Positions 1 through 10,599 are shown, counted from the stretch's first letter. The stretch: DNA of 64,000 nt from Paenibacillus sp. FSL A5-0031 (GCF_001956295.1 NZ_MRTD01000016.1:1-64000), one strand, 5' to 3'. Translations and numbers: made by a program. Notes: generated from the sequence alone by a model not told the origin.

Positions 1-99
1 TTTTTGATCGCTTAGGTATTCTGCAGGAAGCTCTTCTAAAACAGTTCCTTGTGAATTTGTGTCAGCAATAACCTTAATCAATGTTATTTTATCTTCCAT
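1..99 (-). CDS. Unknown small protein, N-terminal part only
   Basis: The first 33 codons of a minus-strand gene that runs off the left edge. The start is an ATG at 99 with an AGGAG ribosome binding site about six bases upstream. The visible residues begin MEDKITLIKVIADTNSQG and are acidic and hydrophilic, with no signal peptide or membrane segment. I do not recognise the family. It lies about 105 bases downstream of the ABC ATPase gene on the same strand, so it may be the last gene of the TetR/ABC operon. Confidence 0.5.
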   Translation of the reverse strand, partial: MEDKITLIKVIADTNSQGTVLEELPAEYLSDQK

Positions 100-204
100 A
101 CGATGCTCCTCATCTACCTCTTAGGATAAATTCCGCTAACATAACGGACCTCCTTGAGTCGTTTGTATATTTGAGTCCGGTTAGATCATTTATTTTTAAA
201 CAAA

Positions 205-963
205 TCATATTCCTATTTCCCACATTTTCACCAATACTTTATCGACCCTGCCATCCATATCTGTCCCGTCAAACTTTGGAAAGTTTAGTTCACTTACGAT
301 TTTTCCGTCTCGCATAAACATAATGCGCTCTGTCCTCGCCGCAACCTTTGCATCGTGAGTTACAAGCATAACCGCAGTGCCGTCTGCGTTAATTTCAGAA
401 AATATATCCATAATCTGCTCCGCAGAGTTTGAGTTGAGCGCACCCGTCGGCTCATCTCCGAAAATGATTTTTGGGCTGTTCATAAGTGAGCGGCATATTC
501 CCGCACGTTGAAGCTGACCGCCCGAAACCTGTGTAACATCTCGCTTTTCAAGCTCCGCAATGCCCACTCTTTTCATAAGCACTCTTGCCTTCTCTGATAT
601 TTTTTCGGCGTTTTTTCTGTTGTCGCGCATTGATGGAAGAATGATGTTGTCGAGGATATTTAGATTTTTTAGCATAGTCGGCTGTTGAAAAACAAATCCC
701 ATTTTTGTTCTACGTATATCTGAAAGCTCATTCTCAGAGGCCGCCGATAATTCCCTGCTGTCAAAAACGACCTTTCCACTGTCAACTTTGTCCATTCCGC
801 TCAATGCAAACAATAACGTCGATTTTCCCGAGCCAGAAGGTCCCATAACCGAAACGAACTCTCCCTCGTTTATTTCAACGGACACTTCATCAAGAACATT
901 ACGCTGTTCATCGCCCTCGCCAAAAGACTTTACTATATGATCACCGATAATAATCTTAGTCAT
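205..963 (-). CDS. ABC transporter ATP-binding protein (MacB/LolD/BceA type)
   Basis: The 252-residue nucleotide-binding subunit of an ABC transporter. Walker A GPSGSGKST is at residues 41-49, followed by a Q-loop (VFQQPT), the signature VSGGQLQR, Walker B (IIFGDEPTGAL) and the H-loop (VTHD). The DEPTGALNS stretch is typical of the MacB/LolD/BceA branch, which pairs with FtsX-type permeases and drives mechanotransmission or export of peptides, antibiotics or lipids rather than solute import. It follows the permease gene by four bases, with a good AAGGAG site before its ATG. The substrate cannot be read from the sequence; efflux of a toxic compound sensed by the TetR regulator upstream is a reasonable guess. 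Confidence 0.9.
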   Translation of the reverse strand: MTKIIIGDHIVKSFGEGDEQRNVLDEVSVEINEGEFVSVMGPSGSGKSTLLFALSGMDKVDSGKVVFDSRELSAASENELSDIRRTKMGFVFQQPTMLKNLNILDNIILPSMRDNRKNAEKISEKARVLMKRVGIAELEKRDVTQVSGGQLQRAGICRSLMNSPKIIFGDEPTGALNSNSAEQIMDIFSEINADGTAVMLVTHDAKVAARTERIMFMRDGKIVSELNFPKFDGTDMDGRVDKVLVKMWEIGI

Positions 964-967
964 ATGT

Positions 968-3289
968 CTACTCCTTTATATTTTCGGATATTTTTATTTG
1001 TCCCGCGCCCGATGTGCCGATCATTGTTGCGATAAGTACCGCGCAAATCATCATTAGCGGACTAAACAGATACGCCGAAAGAGGATTTACTGCAAAATTA
1101 AACGTGGACGCTCCTAACGACGAAATAATCAAACCCGCAAGCATCTCTCCGAGAGTGTTTGCCAGAAGCGTGCCGAGAACAATTCCGACAATCAGAACGA
1201 ATACCGTACGCGAAACATACTGCGCCTTAATATCCGAGTTTGTAAAACCGAATGCTTTCAGTACGGCAATCGAATATCGGTCCTTTGCCACAAGCATTTT
1301 CATAAATAACAATGTAACTAGTACCGTTATAACTAACGCAACGGCGACGGCGGCGTAGGAGGCCATTTCGACGGAGCTTATTGTAGAGCCAAGGGTCTGT
1401 GTAACGAATTCATCAATATCTGAAGTCTTTGCAAAATCAAACTTGTCCGCATATTCCGCAACCTTCACGTCAACAAGGGATTTATCCGAAAGTTCAGCGC
1501 TGACAATGCTCCACATAATGCCCGCTGAATTGTCAGCAAATACAGCCTTGGCGGTTTTGCCACCGTTGGTAATGTCGGAATAGATTCCGCTAACCGTGAG
1601 ATCTTTCTCCAGTCCCTCAATCACCAGCGTAATGACATCGCCAATTTTTTTGTTCATCTCATCGGCATATATAGTCGAAAATGCAATTTCATCATTTGCT
1701 GCGGGTGCTTTGCCCTTGGAATATACGATAGGAAATATCGAATGGTCGCCAAGCTCAATTTTAATATTTTCCTCTGATCCGTTTTCCGTTTTTGCCTTGA
1801 ATGTTTTTGTAGTAAGAACGCCAACCTTTGATATGGCTTGATCGCTTTTCATCGTCTCAACGATTTCAGTGACTTTTCCAGAGATATTATCGATATTGTT
1901 GGTCTGTATGCGTAGATCGTAGTTTCCAATCCCCATATAACTGATGAAGCTTTTTGAGGAAATCGTGTTGTACAGGTTCTGCGGAACAATCATGATAAAT
2001 GCCGAAATCACCAGCACAGCTAGCATTGTGGCGTATAGTCTTTTCCTTGAGAGAACATCTTTGATACCGAGAAAAATATTCGTCGTGTTAAACAGTCTGC
2101 TTCCGCTCAGGGTAAAACGCTTAGCACCCCTGTTTTTGTCCTGGGAAGTGCCAAAGCGTATGGCTTCCGCGGCTGAAATTTTCCGAAAGCGTTTCAGCAC
2201 TCCGTTAACATAGGCCATAATGGCAAGGAATACTAACAATATACCGATAATTCCTAAAACCACGGCAAAAGAAGAGTTTTTACTTTCCCCCATATAAAGC
2301 CGTATATTTTCAAGAAGCATGCCTTTGAAAACAAATGAAAGAACAAAACCGAGAATAGAGCCTGCCGCCGCAATTGCCATGTATTTCGCTAGATAAATCT
2401 TCTTGATGTCCGAGACACGCAGCCCTATAGCTTTCATAACACCAATCTCGCGATAATCGTCTTCGATTTTTGCAAGAAGCGTAAAGCGTATGCACATGAA
2501 TGCGACGACCACGACAAGCAGGCTTACCAGAAGGATAACCCCAATCATCATCCCGTCGGAAATGGCATTCATCATTTTAAAAAGCGAATATGTAACCGTT
2601 GGCCCGTTCATTTCAAGTCCTGCGGAGGCATATGCCGTTTCAAATGCGCCTAACGCCGACATATCCTTTAATCTGAATTCAATCAAATACTCTATGTTTC
2701 CAAGGCTTTTTATTTCCGCATAGTCATTGCTGCTTACAAGAAATCGCTTTGATGCGGAAAGCGAAGAATTCATTGTCGAATCGCGGAGAAATCCCTTAAC
2801 GGTAAATTCTTTTCCACTTATTACGGCCTTGTCACTAATCTTTGCAGTGTTATCCTTCAAATAGCTTACCGGAACATAAATCTCACCGTCAGATACGTTG
2901 ATGACGTTCCCGTCCAGATCTAGAAGATAATCGAATTTTCCGCTCTGTACGCTTAAACCGTTGTCCTGAACGCTGTTCGCAAGCGAATTATCGCCCAATA
3001 TAATCTCCGCTCCGTCAATGTTCAGAAATTCCGCCACTTGAAATTCATCGACGCTGCTGTTTTGCTCCGCAAAAGCCGTAAGCCTCGCAGTATCAATCTC
3101 ACCCGAATGCATCTGCATAAAATGTGGAGTTTTAGCTTGTGTCATTAGCGTATCCAGCGCGCCAGAGAGATTGACAACGAGTATCGCCGCGAGTGAAACA
3201 AGCATAGCTGAGGCAGCGACAAATACCATTGTTGTCACCGTTATCGCTTTGCTCTTAAAAATGTCATTGCGGATTATTCTGCTAAACAT
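968..3289 (-). CDS. FtsX-family ABC transporter permease
   Basis: A 773-residue membrane protein with the MacB/FtsX double-domain layout: an N-terminal membrane helix (about residues 15-42), an extracellular domain, three helices around residues 245-365, a fourth near 420-437, a second extracellular domain, and three C-terminal helices around 640-765. Each three-helix set carries the FtsX-type stretch (IGVMKAIGLRVSDIKKIY and AVLKAFGFTNSDIKAQY). It is the partner of the ATPase directly downstream. Its gene starts 55 bases after the TetR gene with an AGAGGTGAG site, which suggests one transcript. Exported substrate unknown. Macrolide or antimicrobial-peptide export is known for relatives but is not shown here. 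Confidence 0.88.
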   Translation of the reverse strand: MFSRIIRNDIFKSKAITVTTMVFVAASAMLVSLAAILVVNLSGALDTLMTQAKTPHFMQMHSGEIDTARLTAFAEQNSSVDEFQVAEFLNIDGAEIILGDNSLANSVQDNGLSVQSGKFDYLLDLDGNVINVSDGEIYVPVSYLKDNTAKISDKAVISGKEFTVKGFLRDSTMNSSLSASKRFLVSSNDYAEIKSLGNIEYLIEFRLKDMSALGAFETAYASAGLEMNGPTVTYSLFKMMNAISDGMMIGVILLVSLLVVVVAFMCIRFTLLAKIEDDYREIGVMKAIGLRVSDIKKIYLAKYMAIAAAGSILGFVLSFVFKGMLLENIRLYMGESKNSSFAVVLGIIGILLVFLAIMAYVNGVLKRFRKISAAEAIRFGTSQDKNRGAKRFTLSGSRLFNTTNIFLGIKDVLSRKRLYATMLAVLVISAFIMIVPQNLYNTISSKSFISYMGIGNYDLRIQTNNIDNISGKVTEIVETMKSDQAISKVGVLTTKTFKAKTENGSEENIKIELGDHSIFPIVYSKGKAPAANDEIAFSTIYADEMNKKIGDVITLVIEGLEKDLTVSGIYSDITNGGKTAKAVFADNSAGIMWSIVSAELSDKSLVDVKVAEYADKFDFAKTSDIDEFVTQTLGSTISSVEMASYAAVAVALVITVLVTLLFMKMLVAKDRYSIAVLKAFGFTNSDIKAQYVSRTVFVLIVGIVLGTLLANTLGEMLAGLIISSLGASTFNFAVNPLSAYLFSPLMMICAVLIATMIGTSGAGQIKISENIKE

Positions 3290-3344
3290 AACTCACCTCT
3301 GTATTATTTCCCTAAGGATTTTCCAGATTTATTCGTCGCTTCCT

Positions 3345-3974
3345 CTATCCACCGTCAAACATCTGCATTACATCTATAAGGCCTCCGCTTTTGACACCAA
3401 GCAGCCTTTCTACATTAAAAACAAAGGCCTGTATGCGTGAAGCACGCTCCTCGTTCGTCATTTGAACCATATCATCATCAAAAACGGTATTCGCATAAAT
3501 CACGACCATTTCCATGCATTCATACGGGTATGGCGTGTGGAACAGTCCCTGTTGGATGCCCTCGTGGATGATTCCCGTCAGTATCGGCGTAACGCCATTA
3601 ATAATGACCTTTTCTATTTTCTGATGCATAAGCGCGTTCTGCGGCTTGTGAATATGCTCCATAATTTCCTTGCTGCTTCCGCCGCTTAAGTTCAGTGCCA
3701 TAACAACACGAATAATGCGCTCGACTACAGGTATGGACTTGTCTGCTGCAATTTCCTGCGCCGTGCCTAAAAGACGGACACTATACCGCTCAATCAGCGC
3801 GTCCATGATATCCACCTTCGACTTAAAGTGATGATATAATGTTCCTCGCGCAATGCCGACCTTTTCGAGAATATCGTTTGTACTTGTGCCGTCAAAGCCC
3901 TTCTGGCCGAAAAGCTCATCAGCTGCGTCAATGATTTCGTTCCTGCGTTCCTCAGCTTCTTTTACAACTCTCAT
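3345..3974 (-). CDS. TetR/AcrR-family transcriptional regulator
   Basis: A 209-residue one-component regulator. Residues 10-56 form the TetR helix-turn-helix (IIDAADELFGQKGFDGTS, then the recognition part IARGTLYHHFKSK). The C-terminal part is helical and would form the ligand-binding and dimer domain. The gene is first in a likely operon with the FtsX permease and ATPase, and its promoter overlaps an inverted repeat at 4030-4047, so autoregulation and control of the transporter are likely. The ATG at 3974 has an AGGAGATG site upstream. The ligand is unknown. Confidence 0.9.
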   Translation of the reverse strand: MRVVKEAEERRNEIIDAADELFGQKGFDGTSTNDILEKVGIARGTLYHHFKSKVDIMDALIERYSVRLLGTAQEIAADKSIPVVERIIRVVMALNLSGGSSKEIMEHIHKPQNALMHQKIEKVIINGVTPILTGIIHEGIQQGLFHTPYPYECMEMVVIYANTVFDDDMVQMTNEERASRIQAFVFNVERLLGVKSGGLIDVMQMFDGG

Positions 3975-4029
3975 CTTTACATCTCCTCAACAAACCGACC
4001 GACTGCCTGTCTATTAATCTTTCTTTTAA

Positions 4030-4060
4030 AGAATAACATATTATTCTATGATGTTGTCAA
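4030..4060 (-). promoter_or_regulatory. Promoter with overlapping inverted repeat (putative TetR operator)
   Basis: On the minus strand TTGACA (4060-4055) is followed after 16 bases by TGTTAT (4038-4033), a plausible sigma-A promoter for the TetR/ABC operon. An inverted repeat with arms AGAATAA and TTATTCT around a 4-base centre covers 4030-4047, on top of the -10 element, where a repressor would block transcription. Operator identity is inferred from position and symmetry. Confidence 0.55.
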
Positions 4061-4132
4061 GCAGATTCAGTAAATAAGGCACGGACTGAACCCCTGATAA
4101 AAGCGATCCCGTGTCTCATTTCTACACAACGC

Positions 4133-4157
4133 AAAAAAGACACCTAACACGGTGTCT
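4133..4157 (-). terminator. Rho-independent terminator after the tmRNA 3' fragment
   Basis: On the minus strand AGACACC, a 6-base loop and GGTGTCT are followed by a run of six T. It lies 14 bases beyond the CCA of the tmRNA-like fragment, the normal place for an ssrA terminator. Confidence 0.75.
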
Positions 4158-4170
4158 TCTCTGATGGTAT

Positions 4171-4198
4171 TGGTGGAGACGAGGGGATTTGAACTCTC
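4171..4198 (-). pseudogene. ssrA: 3' end fragment of a tmRNA gene (ssrA), possible attachment site
   Basis: Read on the minus strand this stretch ends in a T-loop (TTCAAAT), the T-stem 3' strand and CGTCTCCACCA, which matches the 3' terminus of Bacillus-type tmRNA as I remember it. The 5' strand of the T-stem (GAGAG) has a mismatch, and nothing upstream resembles the rest of a tmRNA: the tag-peptide region and the 5' end are missing. Only the last 25-30 bases remain, with a terminator behind. The 3' end of ssrA is a well-known integration site for genomic islands, so this is probably an att duplicate or a scar. A tRNA 3' end is a less likely alternative. Confidence 0.55.
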
Positions 4199-4208
4199 AT
4201 CGCCTCCA

Positions 4209-4420
4209 CTATGCTGAATTCCTCACATGTGTCGAGGCAATAACAGTAACTGGCCCAATCGAATGATTAAGTATATTTCGATCGTGTTTATAGCTCTCAA
4301 TCTGTTGCACAATGGCTAATTTCTCTGAGCCACTAAGATTATTTTCGGGCATGAAAAATGCTCCCCTCACAGCATACAGGTTATATTATTTCACCTGTCT
4401 ACCGTATGGGGAGCATATCA
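4209..4420 (-). mobile_element. Remnant of an IS3-type insertion sequence (left end and start of OrfA)
   Basis: A 47-codon frame (4352 to 4209, minus strand) starts MPENNLSGSEKLAIVQQIES, which resembles the first helix of the HTH transposase OrfA of IS3/IS150-type elements. After about residue 20 the similarity stops and the frame ends, so only a stub survives. Upstream, 4358-4381 and 4393-4416 form an imperfect 24-base inverted repeat with outer arms ATGCTCCCC/GGGGAGCAT and inner arms ACAGGT/ACCTGT around an 11-base loop, probably the promoter or terminal region of the element. No second OrfA part, OrfB or right end is visible nearby. The family assignment rests on the short HTH similarity. 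Confidence 0.45.
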
Positions 4421-4463
4421 AGATTCAATCTGCAGAACAGCCTCTTTAGGCTATCTGAAACTC

Positions 4464-7400
4464 TTATTTACTCCAAATTCGCTGCAGGATAACTGCCGCT
4501 TCGGCGCGAGTGAGAGAGCTGTTCGGCGCCAATTTGCCGTTCGATCCTTGCACGATACCGGCATTGACCAGTGCTGCAACGCTATCTTTCGCGTAAGAAG
4601 CTACCGATGCCTCGTCGCTAAACGCATCCAAGGTGCCGCCTGTCGGCAACGCTTTGCCTGCGGCTTTCGCCGCGCGCGCCGCAATGACCATCATGTCTTG
4701 ACGCGAGATCTTGCTATTCGGATCGAACAGATTGCTGCCCGTGCCTTGAATGATGCCGAGCTGCGCAGCGATCTTGACCGCATCGTAGTAGTATGCGGAG
4801 GAATCCACGTCGGAGAACATCGTTACGGAAGCATTGTTACCTTTTAGCTCCAATGCGCGAACGAGCAGCGACAGTAAGTCCGCTCTTTTGATGGAAGCAT
4901 TCGGATCGTACGCGTTCTCGCTCGTGCCGTTAATGATACCGCGAGATGCCATCGCTTCGATTGCTTTCTTCGCCCATGGTACGGACTGAAGATCTCCGAA
5001 CGATTTCACAACGAACACAACTGCATAGTTACTGAAGTGAGTCGTCGAGAATTTAACCGTACCGCTTGCTGCATCGTAGCGGGCATTAGGCACAGGTGTC
5101 GCTTTGCCGCTGCCGTCGATGTACCAGATGATGATGTGATCCGGGTTGCTCAGCTCTTCAGCCGTCGGCGTGTAAGGTACGGATACCGTTACAGGCGCGT
5201 TCGGGTTGTTCCAAGCGACAACGGAGTCGCCTGCCAAAACTTCGAGGCTAATGACCGGATGGGTACCGATTTGCTGGCGGAGATCATTGCTGAGTGCTTC
5301 AGTCGAGACCTTGCCCAAGCGAACCGATACGAACTCGGAGCTGCCGACTCTCGTGCCTGCCAGCATGTTGCCAGGAAGCTCGACCGTGCCGTTCACCGTC
5401 TTGATCACAAGTACTGTCGATCCGGAATCTTTCAGACTTTGAAGCGGCAATTGCACGTCGTATGAATTTGCGCCTGCCGTTGCAGGAATGTCGATTGTAA
5501 CTTTTTTCTTGCCAGCAGCGTTAGTTACAACTTGATCGAACGCTTTCTGCAGATTGCCGGCAGAGATGATGGACGATGCCTTACCGTTATTCACGGTAAC
5601 TTTTGCTGTGATCTGGCCGTTTTCAACCGGTTGTTCAGTCACCGGAGGAGGCGTGTCTGTACCGGTCTGAGGCGAAGTGGCGCTCGTCGTTGCATTTACG
5701 ACTGCGGATGCATCCGACACCAATTCCCCTTTAACTGCCTTCACGTAGTAGTAGTACTTCGTTGAAGCCACCAGACCCGTATCCGTGAATTCGGAAACCG
5801 GTACGCCGGAAGCGATTACCGTGAAAGGACCGGATTCGGACGTTCCGCGATAGACGGAGAACGTTACGCTCGTGTCTGAAGCGGTGTTCCAATTCAACTT
5901 GATCGAGCTAGCGTTCACGGCGGAAGCCATTACGTTCGCAGGCGCCGCCGGTGGCGTTGCAGGAGAATTCTTACCGGAAAGCGTAAGCACTCCAAAAACG
6001 GACGTGTCTTGATAACCTTGGCCGGTCAAATCGTTCCATGCGGCAACGCTCTGACGAGCGCCGTTTTTACCGTCGTTGATTTGCACGTCAAGGCCTAGCT
6101 TCATGTTGTTTTCCGGCGTGATCGATGTTAACGGTATTTTCATTTCTACCGTGTAGTTCGTTCCGGAAAGAGAGGTGGCTGACTCGAAACCGGCTGCTTT
6201 GCTTGACGGATTGAAAGTTGCCTGGTTCATATAGTTTACTCTGTATTGTCCATCATCCGACTGATAGGAAGCTGTCTTACCATTATTCTCGTCTATGAAC
6301 ACTTCGACGGAATCTTGTTCATGCGCATTCGGGCTAGTACTGTCCAGTTCCGCATTATCAGTAACTTGGATTTGCACATACAGGTTGTGATCATCCCAGA
6401 GCGCTCTGGCTACACCGCGTGCACCTTGCCAGGCCATCTGGAACTTGTTGATCGAGACTTCAGGCGCATCGCTCCAGATCGCGTCAATGGTTCCGTCTAT
6501 GACCGGCGTACCGTATTTAGCGGAAGTTTGACTAGCGGTTGCCGAAGCCGGCGGGTGCTCCGCTATGAACTTGCTCGGATCGATAACGCCGTAATAGGCA
6601 AGCTTCGCTTGCAGGTTGTTATCGAAGAGCAACGGCGGTTGTTCTTTTCTCCAGCTCGTCGCGTCGTTCAGACCCCAGAAGGTGACTCTGGCGATATTCG
6701 CGGCGTGCTCTTTGTAAATTTGGAATAGCTGCGCGTACAAGTAGCCTTGCGCGATTGCTTCCTTTTCGGTGATCGTGCCGCCGTTGCCGGCCGTTACGTC
6801 CAGCTCGGTAATGCTGACTTCAACGCCCAAGGAGATAAACCGCTCCAACGACGCTTTAACATTGTCCGGCTTCGTGTTGACGTTGTAATGCGCCTGCATG
6901 CCGACGCCGTCGATCAGCTTCTTGCCCGGATGCGTAAGTGCGTACTTGTCGTTGAGTTCTTTGACCATATTGTAAATGGCTGTAGCTTTGTTCTGGTTAT
7001 CATCGTTGTAATCGTTGTAATAGAGCTTGATATCCCAAGACGGGTTTGCGTCCAGCACTTCTCTTGCCGCTAAGAACGCTTGCTCCACGTAATCGTTACC
7101 GATCGCCGTTTTCCAAGGAGAGGTGCGCAGGGCAGCAGTCCAATCCGTCGGATTAGAAGGATTGTCGTTCATTGCTTCGTTGACGACGTCCCAAGAAATC
7201 AAATTGTTGCCGTATTTCTCAGCGTAGTGCGTCATAACCGTTTGGATGTGCGTTCTCATATTGGCGAGTGCCTCGTCGCGGCTCAAAGGCGAACCGTTCG
7301 AAGCAGTCATCCACGCAGGCGTCTGCTGATGCCAAACGAGCACATGGCCGTGTACTTTCATCCCTGCGGCGATCGCTTTATCGACAAGCGAATCCGCATA

Positions 7401-10259
7401 AGTGAAAGTACCTTTCACCGCCTGCGTTGCATCCGGTTTCATGGCGTTTTCCGCCGTTACGACATTATGATGCAATTTGAGAAGCTCCAGGCGAGTGCCA
7501 TCGAAATCCGCCGCGGATACCGCATTGCCGATCAAGAAATCGTCTTGGTACTTTGTCTTGATTGGCGTCAAGTCTTTTTGTACGGAGATAGGGATCGAGC
7601 CCGTGTTCACAAAGCTGATATCGTCGATGTAGAAAGAAGCGGTCTTGTTGCTGGAGCTCTCGACGTAGATGGTCAAATATTCGTCGCCTACGCTGGAGTA
7701 ACGATAGGTGCCTTCAAGCTTCACCCATCCGTCGGCAGCATTCACGGTTTTTGCTTGTATGGTGTTGTAGCTGGCGGTGCTGCCGTTGCCGACTTGCGTG
7801 GACAACTGAAGCTGCGAGCTGGTCGGCGAGATCAGCTTGACCCATGCCGTTACTTTGTACTCGCTGCCTTTGTCTACGTTCTGCTCGACGCGAATCGTCG
7901 GACCGTGCCAAGAGTCCGTACGATCTGCTACTTTCAAAGCATAAGAACCGTTGTCGGTATGGTTGGCTTCATTCGTAACGGTCAACGTTTCCGTTCCCGC
8001 GCGACCGACAAAGCCGCCCTGCGATTGATCCTCGAACGTAATAGTAGTGAATGGCACAGCTGGAGTTCTTGGAGGCTCGGCGCCAGGCGTAACGTCTTTA
8101 ATTACGAATTCGTCCATATAGAAGTCGGCTTTCGCCGTGGCGGTTTCATCTGGACTGTAGATGTTAGCTTCAATCCAAACTAGGAATTCGGTCGTGCTGG
8201 CAGGTACTTCGTAGCCTTTCAGTTCGAACGTCTTCCAAGCGGAGTCCGTAACAGCTTGGTTGCCGATAATCCATGGGTAGCTATCCGTACCGCCGGATTT
8301 GACTTTCGCGCCTAAGTGGTAGTTATCGGTTCCATGAGCGGACCGGAGTTTGAACGAGATATCGTATTTATGACCGGATACCAACTTGCTGGTCAAATTG
8401 AGCGATACGGCGCTCTTTCTGTCCGAACGGTCCTTATACAGAAGCGATTTCGTTCCCTCGGATGCGTAGTCAGACGATACAATCGCAGTACCGGTGCCGT
8501 TCCATCCCAGATCCGTCCAACCGCCGAGCTGACCATCCTCAAAACTTTGGGACAGGACGAGGAATCCTGGAGGAGGAGCTGCGCTTGTCTGACGAATGAC
8601 GATGTCGTCGATCGCGAAGCTTGTATTTTTACCGGCGTCTTCGGATTCGAAGTAGAGTTTAATTCCCGTAGCGGCGGTGTTATACGTATAAATACCGCTT
8701 AGTTTCACCCAAGCGCCGTCGGTGACCGTCGTCAACCCGATTACTTCCTTAAACTGGTCGTTGCCGGTTAAGCCAGATTGCTCAATCGATGCCTTTAGCT
8801 GCGTAGAAGCCGCTCCGGTATCCAGCTTAGCGTAGGCGGAAATTTCGTATTCTGCGCCTTTTTCAAGCGTATTCGTCAACGCTAGGCTAGGCCCGTGGTA
8901 ATTTTGGGCGCGTCCCGTCACGAGAAGCGCGTTCGATCCGGAGTGGGAGACGGCATTCGTTACGGTCGCCGTAGCGCCGTTGCCGGTCCACCCATTTATG
9001 CCGTTTTCGAATTTCTCGACAAGAACGGCCGGTTTGACGACTTTCACTTGGAAATCGTCGACGTAGAAGCTAGCGGTTTTACTGCTGTTGCTCTGTAAGT
9101 AGATTTGCAGGGCATTGGCGTTCATGTCGTATGTATACTCGCCTTTGACTTGTACCCATGCGTCTGCTGTTACCGTTGCCGCGGAGCCTGGATTCAGGTA
9201 CTCGTTGGCTGCCCCAGTCTGTTGAGCGCCGAATTGGATGGTCTCAGAGCCGGTCGTTCCCTCTTTGAGTTTAACCCATGCGGAAAGCTCGTAAACTGAT
9301 TCCTTGTTCAGTATGCCGGTGGCGGCTAGGTTAAAGCCCGGGCCGTTCCAGTTGTCCGTTCTTCCTTGCACTAAGAGACTGCCAGTTCCGCTCTTAGCGG
9401 CATTGGTCGAAGCCGTTACCGTCTCGGTACCGCGCTTAAACCATCCTTGCGTGCCGTTCTCGAAGTCGTTCGAAACGACGATGTTCCCGATCGCTTCCGG
9501 TGTGGGAGGCGTAGGTCCGCCGATCGCGGCTGCGAAGGTATTTAAAGTATCGTCTTTCTTAATGAGAATACGTCCCATCGCCAAGGCGTCGTCATCGCCG
9601 CTCCAGGCTTTGAAACCGACATTAATTCCGTTCTCCGTGGCGGCTGCTTTTACGTCCGCGTTGTAGTTGCCGTAAGGATAGGCAAGAAGGATTGGATCTT
9701 TGCCGGTAATTCCTTTCAAGAACGTATTAGCGGATTGGATTTCCGCGGCCGCGGTCGCTTTGGTGATGCTAGTCGTCCATACGGCTTGATCATGCGTCTT
9801 TGTATGGTTTTGAAGACTGATGTTCGGGTTGTTTTTCAGCGTGTTCAATTGGCTCAGCGTCATTCCCCAAGAACCGATATTGTCCTGGATGACGAAAGAT
9901 ACCGCTTTCATATTGTACTGCGTCAATACAGGAAGCGCGTTTGTAATAAAATCCGGTGTTGCGTCGTCGAACGTCAGCAGAATCGGTTTCGAAGGAGCGG
10001 TTGCCCCGTTCACGATAATGTCGACGTACTGTTCCGCGGATACGGTGGTATAGCCGTTATCGTTCAAATACTTCATTTGTTTTTTGAAGTTGGCAGTGCT
10101 GTATTGATAATCTCCGGATGGATTATCGGTGATTACATGGTACAGGATGACAGGTATCGTTGCGCTCGCTGCATTCGCATTTGGAGCATACCAAAATTGC
10201 GGCACTAACAGTGCAGCGGCTAACAGTGACAGCAATAGCTGTTTAAAGCGTCTACTCAT
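4464..10259 (-). CDS. Secreted modular xylanase: CE4 deacetylase, 4 CBMs, GH10, CBM9-like, Fn3, 3 SLH
   Basis: A 1931-residue cell-surface enzyme. Order: signal peptide (1-30, ending ANA); NodB/CE4 polysaccharide deacetylase (about 35-245) with TFDD (D98, D99), zinc histidines H152 and H156, and AYPYG at 193-197; four CBM4_9/CBM22-like jelly-roll modules (about 258-405, 412-556, 566-721, 738-884), the third the most divergent; GH10 endo-beta-1,4-xylanase (about 892-1232) with acid/base E1028 in WDVVNEA and nucleophile E1152 in TELDV; CBM9-like module (about 1242-1429); Fn3 (about 1435-1523); a region common before SLH domains; three SLH domains (about 1753-1807, 1814-1870, 1878-1931) that bind the secondary cell-wall polymer. 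The CE4 domain could remove acetyl groups from xylan while GH10 cuts the backbone; the PgaB-like flavour of CE4 leaves the substrate open. RBS GGGGGAAGGA precedes the ATG. The gene stands alone. Confidence 0.93.
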   Translation of the reverse strand: MSRRFKQLLLSLLAAALLVPQFWYAPNANAASATIPVILYHVITDNPSGDYQYSTANFKKQMKYLNDNGYTTVSAEQYVDIIVNGATAPSKPILLTFDDATPDFITNALPVLTQYNMKAVSFVIQDNIGSWGMTLSQLNTLKNNPNISLQNHTKTHDQAVWTTSITKATAAAEIQSANTFLKGITGKDPILLAYPYGNYNADVKAAATENGINVGFKAWSGDDDALAMGRILIKKDDTLNTFAAAIGGPTPPTPEAIGNIVVSNDFENGTQGWFKRGTETVTASTNAAKSGTGSLLVQGRTDNWNGPGFNLAATGILNKESVYELSAWVKLKEGTTGSETIQFGAQQTGAANEYLNPGSAATVTADAWVQVKGEYTYDMNANALQIYLQSNSSKTASFYVDDFQVKVVKPAVLVEKFENGINGWTGNGATATVTNAVSHSGSNALLVTGRAQNYHGPSLALTNTLEKGAEYEISAYAKLDTGAASTQLKASIEQSGLTGNDQFKEVIGLTTVTDGAWVKLSGIYTYNTAATGIKLYFESEDAGKNTSFAIDDIVIRQTSAAPPPGFLVLSQSFEDGQLGGWTDLGWNGTGTAIVSSDYASEGTKSLLYKDRSDRKSAVSLNLTSKLVSGHKYDISFKLRSAHGTDNYHLGAKVKSGGTDSYPWIIGNQAVTDSAWKTFELKGYEVPASTTEFLVWIEANIYSPDETATAKADFYMDEFVIKDVTPGAEPPRTPAVPFTTITFEDQSQGGFVGRAGTETLTVTNEANHTDNGSYALKVADRTDSWHGPTIRVEQNVDKGSEYKVTAWVKLISPTSSQLQLSTQVGNGSTASYNTIQAKTVNAADGWVKLEGTYRYSSVGDEYLTIYVESSSNKTASFYIDDISFVNTGSIPISVQKDLTPIKTKYQDDFLIGNAVSAADFDGTRLELLKLHHNVVTAENAMKPDATQAVKGTFTYADSLVDKAIAAGMKVHGHVLVWHQQTPAWMTASNGSPLSRDEALANMRTHIQTVMTHYAEKYGNNLISWDVVNEAMNDNPSNPTDWTAALRTSPWKTAIGNDYVEQAFLAAREVLDANPSWDIKLYYNDYNDDNQNKATAIYNMVKELNDKYALTHPGKKLIDGVGMQAHYNVNTKPDNVKASLERFISLGVEVSITELDVTAGNGGTITEKEAIAQGYLYAQLFQIYKEHAANIARVTFWGLNDATSWRKEQPPLLFDNNLQAKLAYYGVIDPSKFIAEHPPASATASQTSAKYGTPVIDGTIDAIWSDAPEVSINKFQMAWQGARGVARALWDDHNLYVQIQVTDNAELDSTSPNAHEQDSVEVFIDENNGKTASYQSDDGQYRVNYMNQATFNPSSKAAGFESATSLSGTNYTVEMKIPLTSITPENNMKLGLDVQINDGKNGARQSVAAWNDLTGQGYQDTSVFGVLTLSGKNSPATPPAAPANVMASAVNASSIKLNWNTASDTSVTFSVYRGTSESGPFTVIASGVPVSEFTDTGLVASTKYYYYVKAVKGELVSDASAVVNATTSATSPQTGTDTPPPVTEQPVENGQITAKVTVNNGKASSIISAGNLQKAFDQVVTNAAGKKKVTIDIPATAGANSYDVQLPLQSLKDSGSTVLVIKTVNGTVELPGNMLAGTRVGSSEFVSVRLGKVSTEALSNDLRQQIGTHPVISLEVLAGDSVVAWNNPNAPVTVSVPYTPTAEELSNPDHIIIWYIDGSGKATPVPNARYDAASGTVKFSTTHFSNYAVVFVVKSFGDLQSVPWAKKAIEAMASRGIINGTSENAYDPNASIKRADLLSLLVRALELKGNNASVTMFSDVDSSAYYYDAVKIAAQLGIIQGTGSNLFDPNSKISRQDMMVIAARAAKAAGKALPTGGTLDAFSDEASVASYAKDSVAALVNAGIVQGSNGKLAPNSSLTRAEAAVILQRIWSK

Positions 10260-10546
10260 TTGATGTCCTTCCCCCTAGAATAGATTTTGATGTTACCTAA
10301 AGCGCTTTCAATCTTGGTGTTGAATGACTTCTCCTTCCCGTATCTTCAATTATAAGGAGCGTTTTAATAAGGCGGCACCTAACGAAGTAGAGATTCTACT
10401 ATAAAAATTAAAGAAGATATTAGATCCGAACTTATGAACCACCAGCTAAATACAATTAAAAAGATATATCTCATAAATGAACATAATAGTAGTTATTGCA
10501 TTTTCATTTTGGAAAATATGTAGGCTGTAACAGACCACAACAAAAT

Positions 10547-10581
10547 GAGGATGGCGCAGAAACAACCTCTTCGCCATCCTC
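10547..10581 (-). terminator. Hairpin downstream of the xylanase remnant
   Basis: Perfect 10-base arms GAGGATGGCG and CGCCATCCTC with a 15-base loop. Read on the minus strand it follows the stop region of the decayed xylanase copy and runs into ATTTTG, a weak T-run. Probably the old terminator of the lost paralogue. Confidence 0.5.
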
Positions 10582-10599
10582 TTATTAGTTAATGAAATC

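Noticed and set aside
4430-4460. Terminator of the xylanase gene
   Set aside because: A short AGCCT/AGGCT hairpin follows the stop, but the stem is weak and no T-run comes after it.
4171-4560. A complete tmRNA gene
   Set aside because: No 5' end, no tag-peptide frame and no TTCGACAGG-like motif occur in the needed distance; xylanase coding sequence begins first.
7080-8183. A 367-codon open frame on the plus strand inside the xylanase gene
   Set aside because: It is antisense to well-conserved CBM and GH10 coding sequence, arginine-rich, without ribosome site or recognisable domain.
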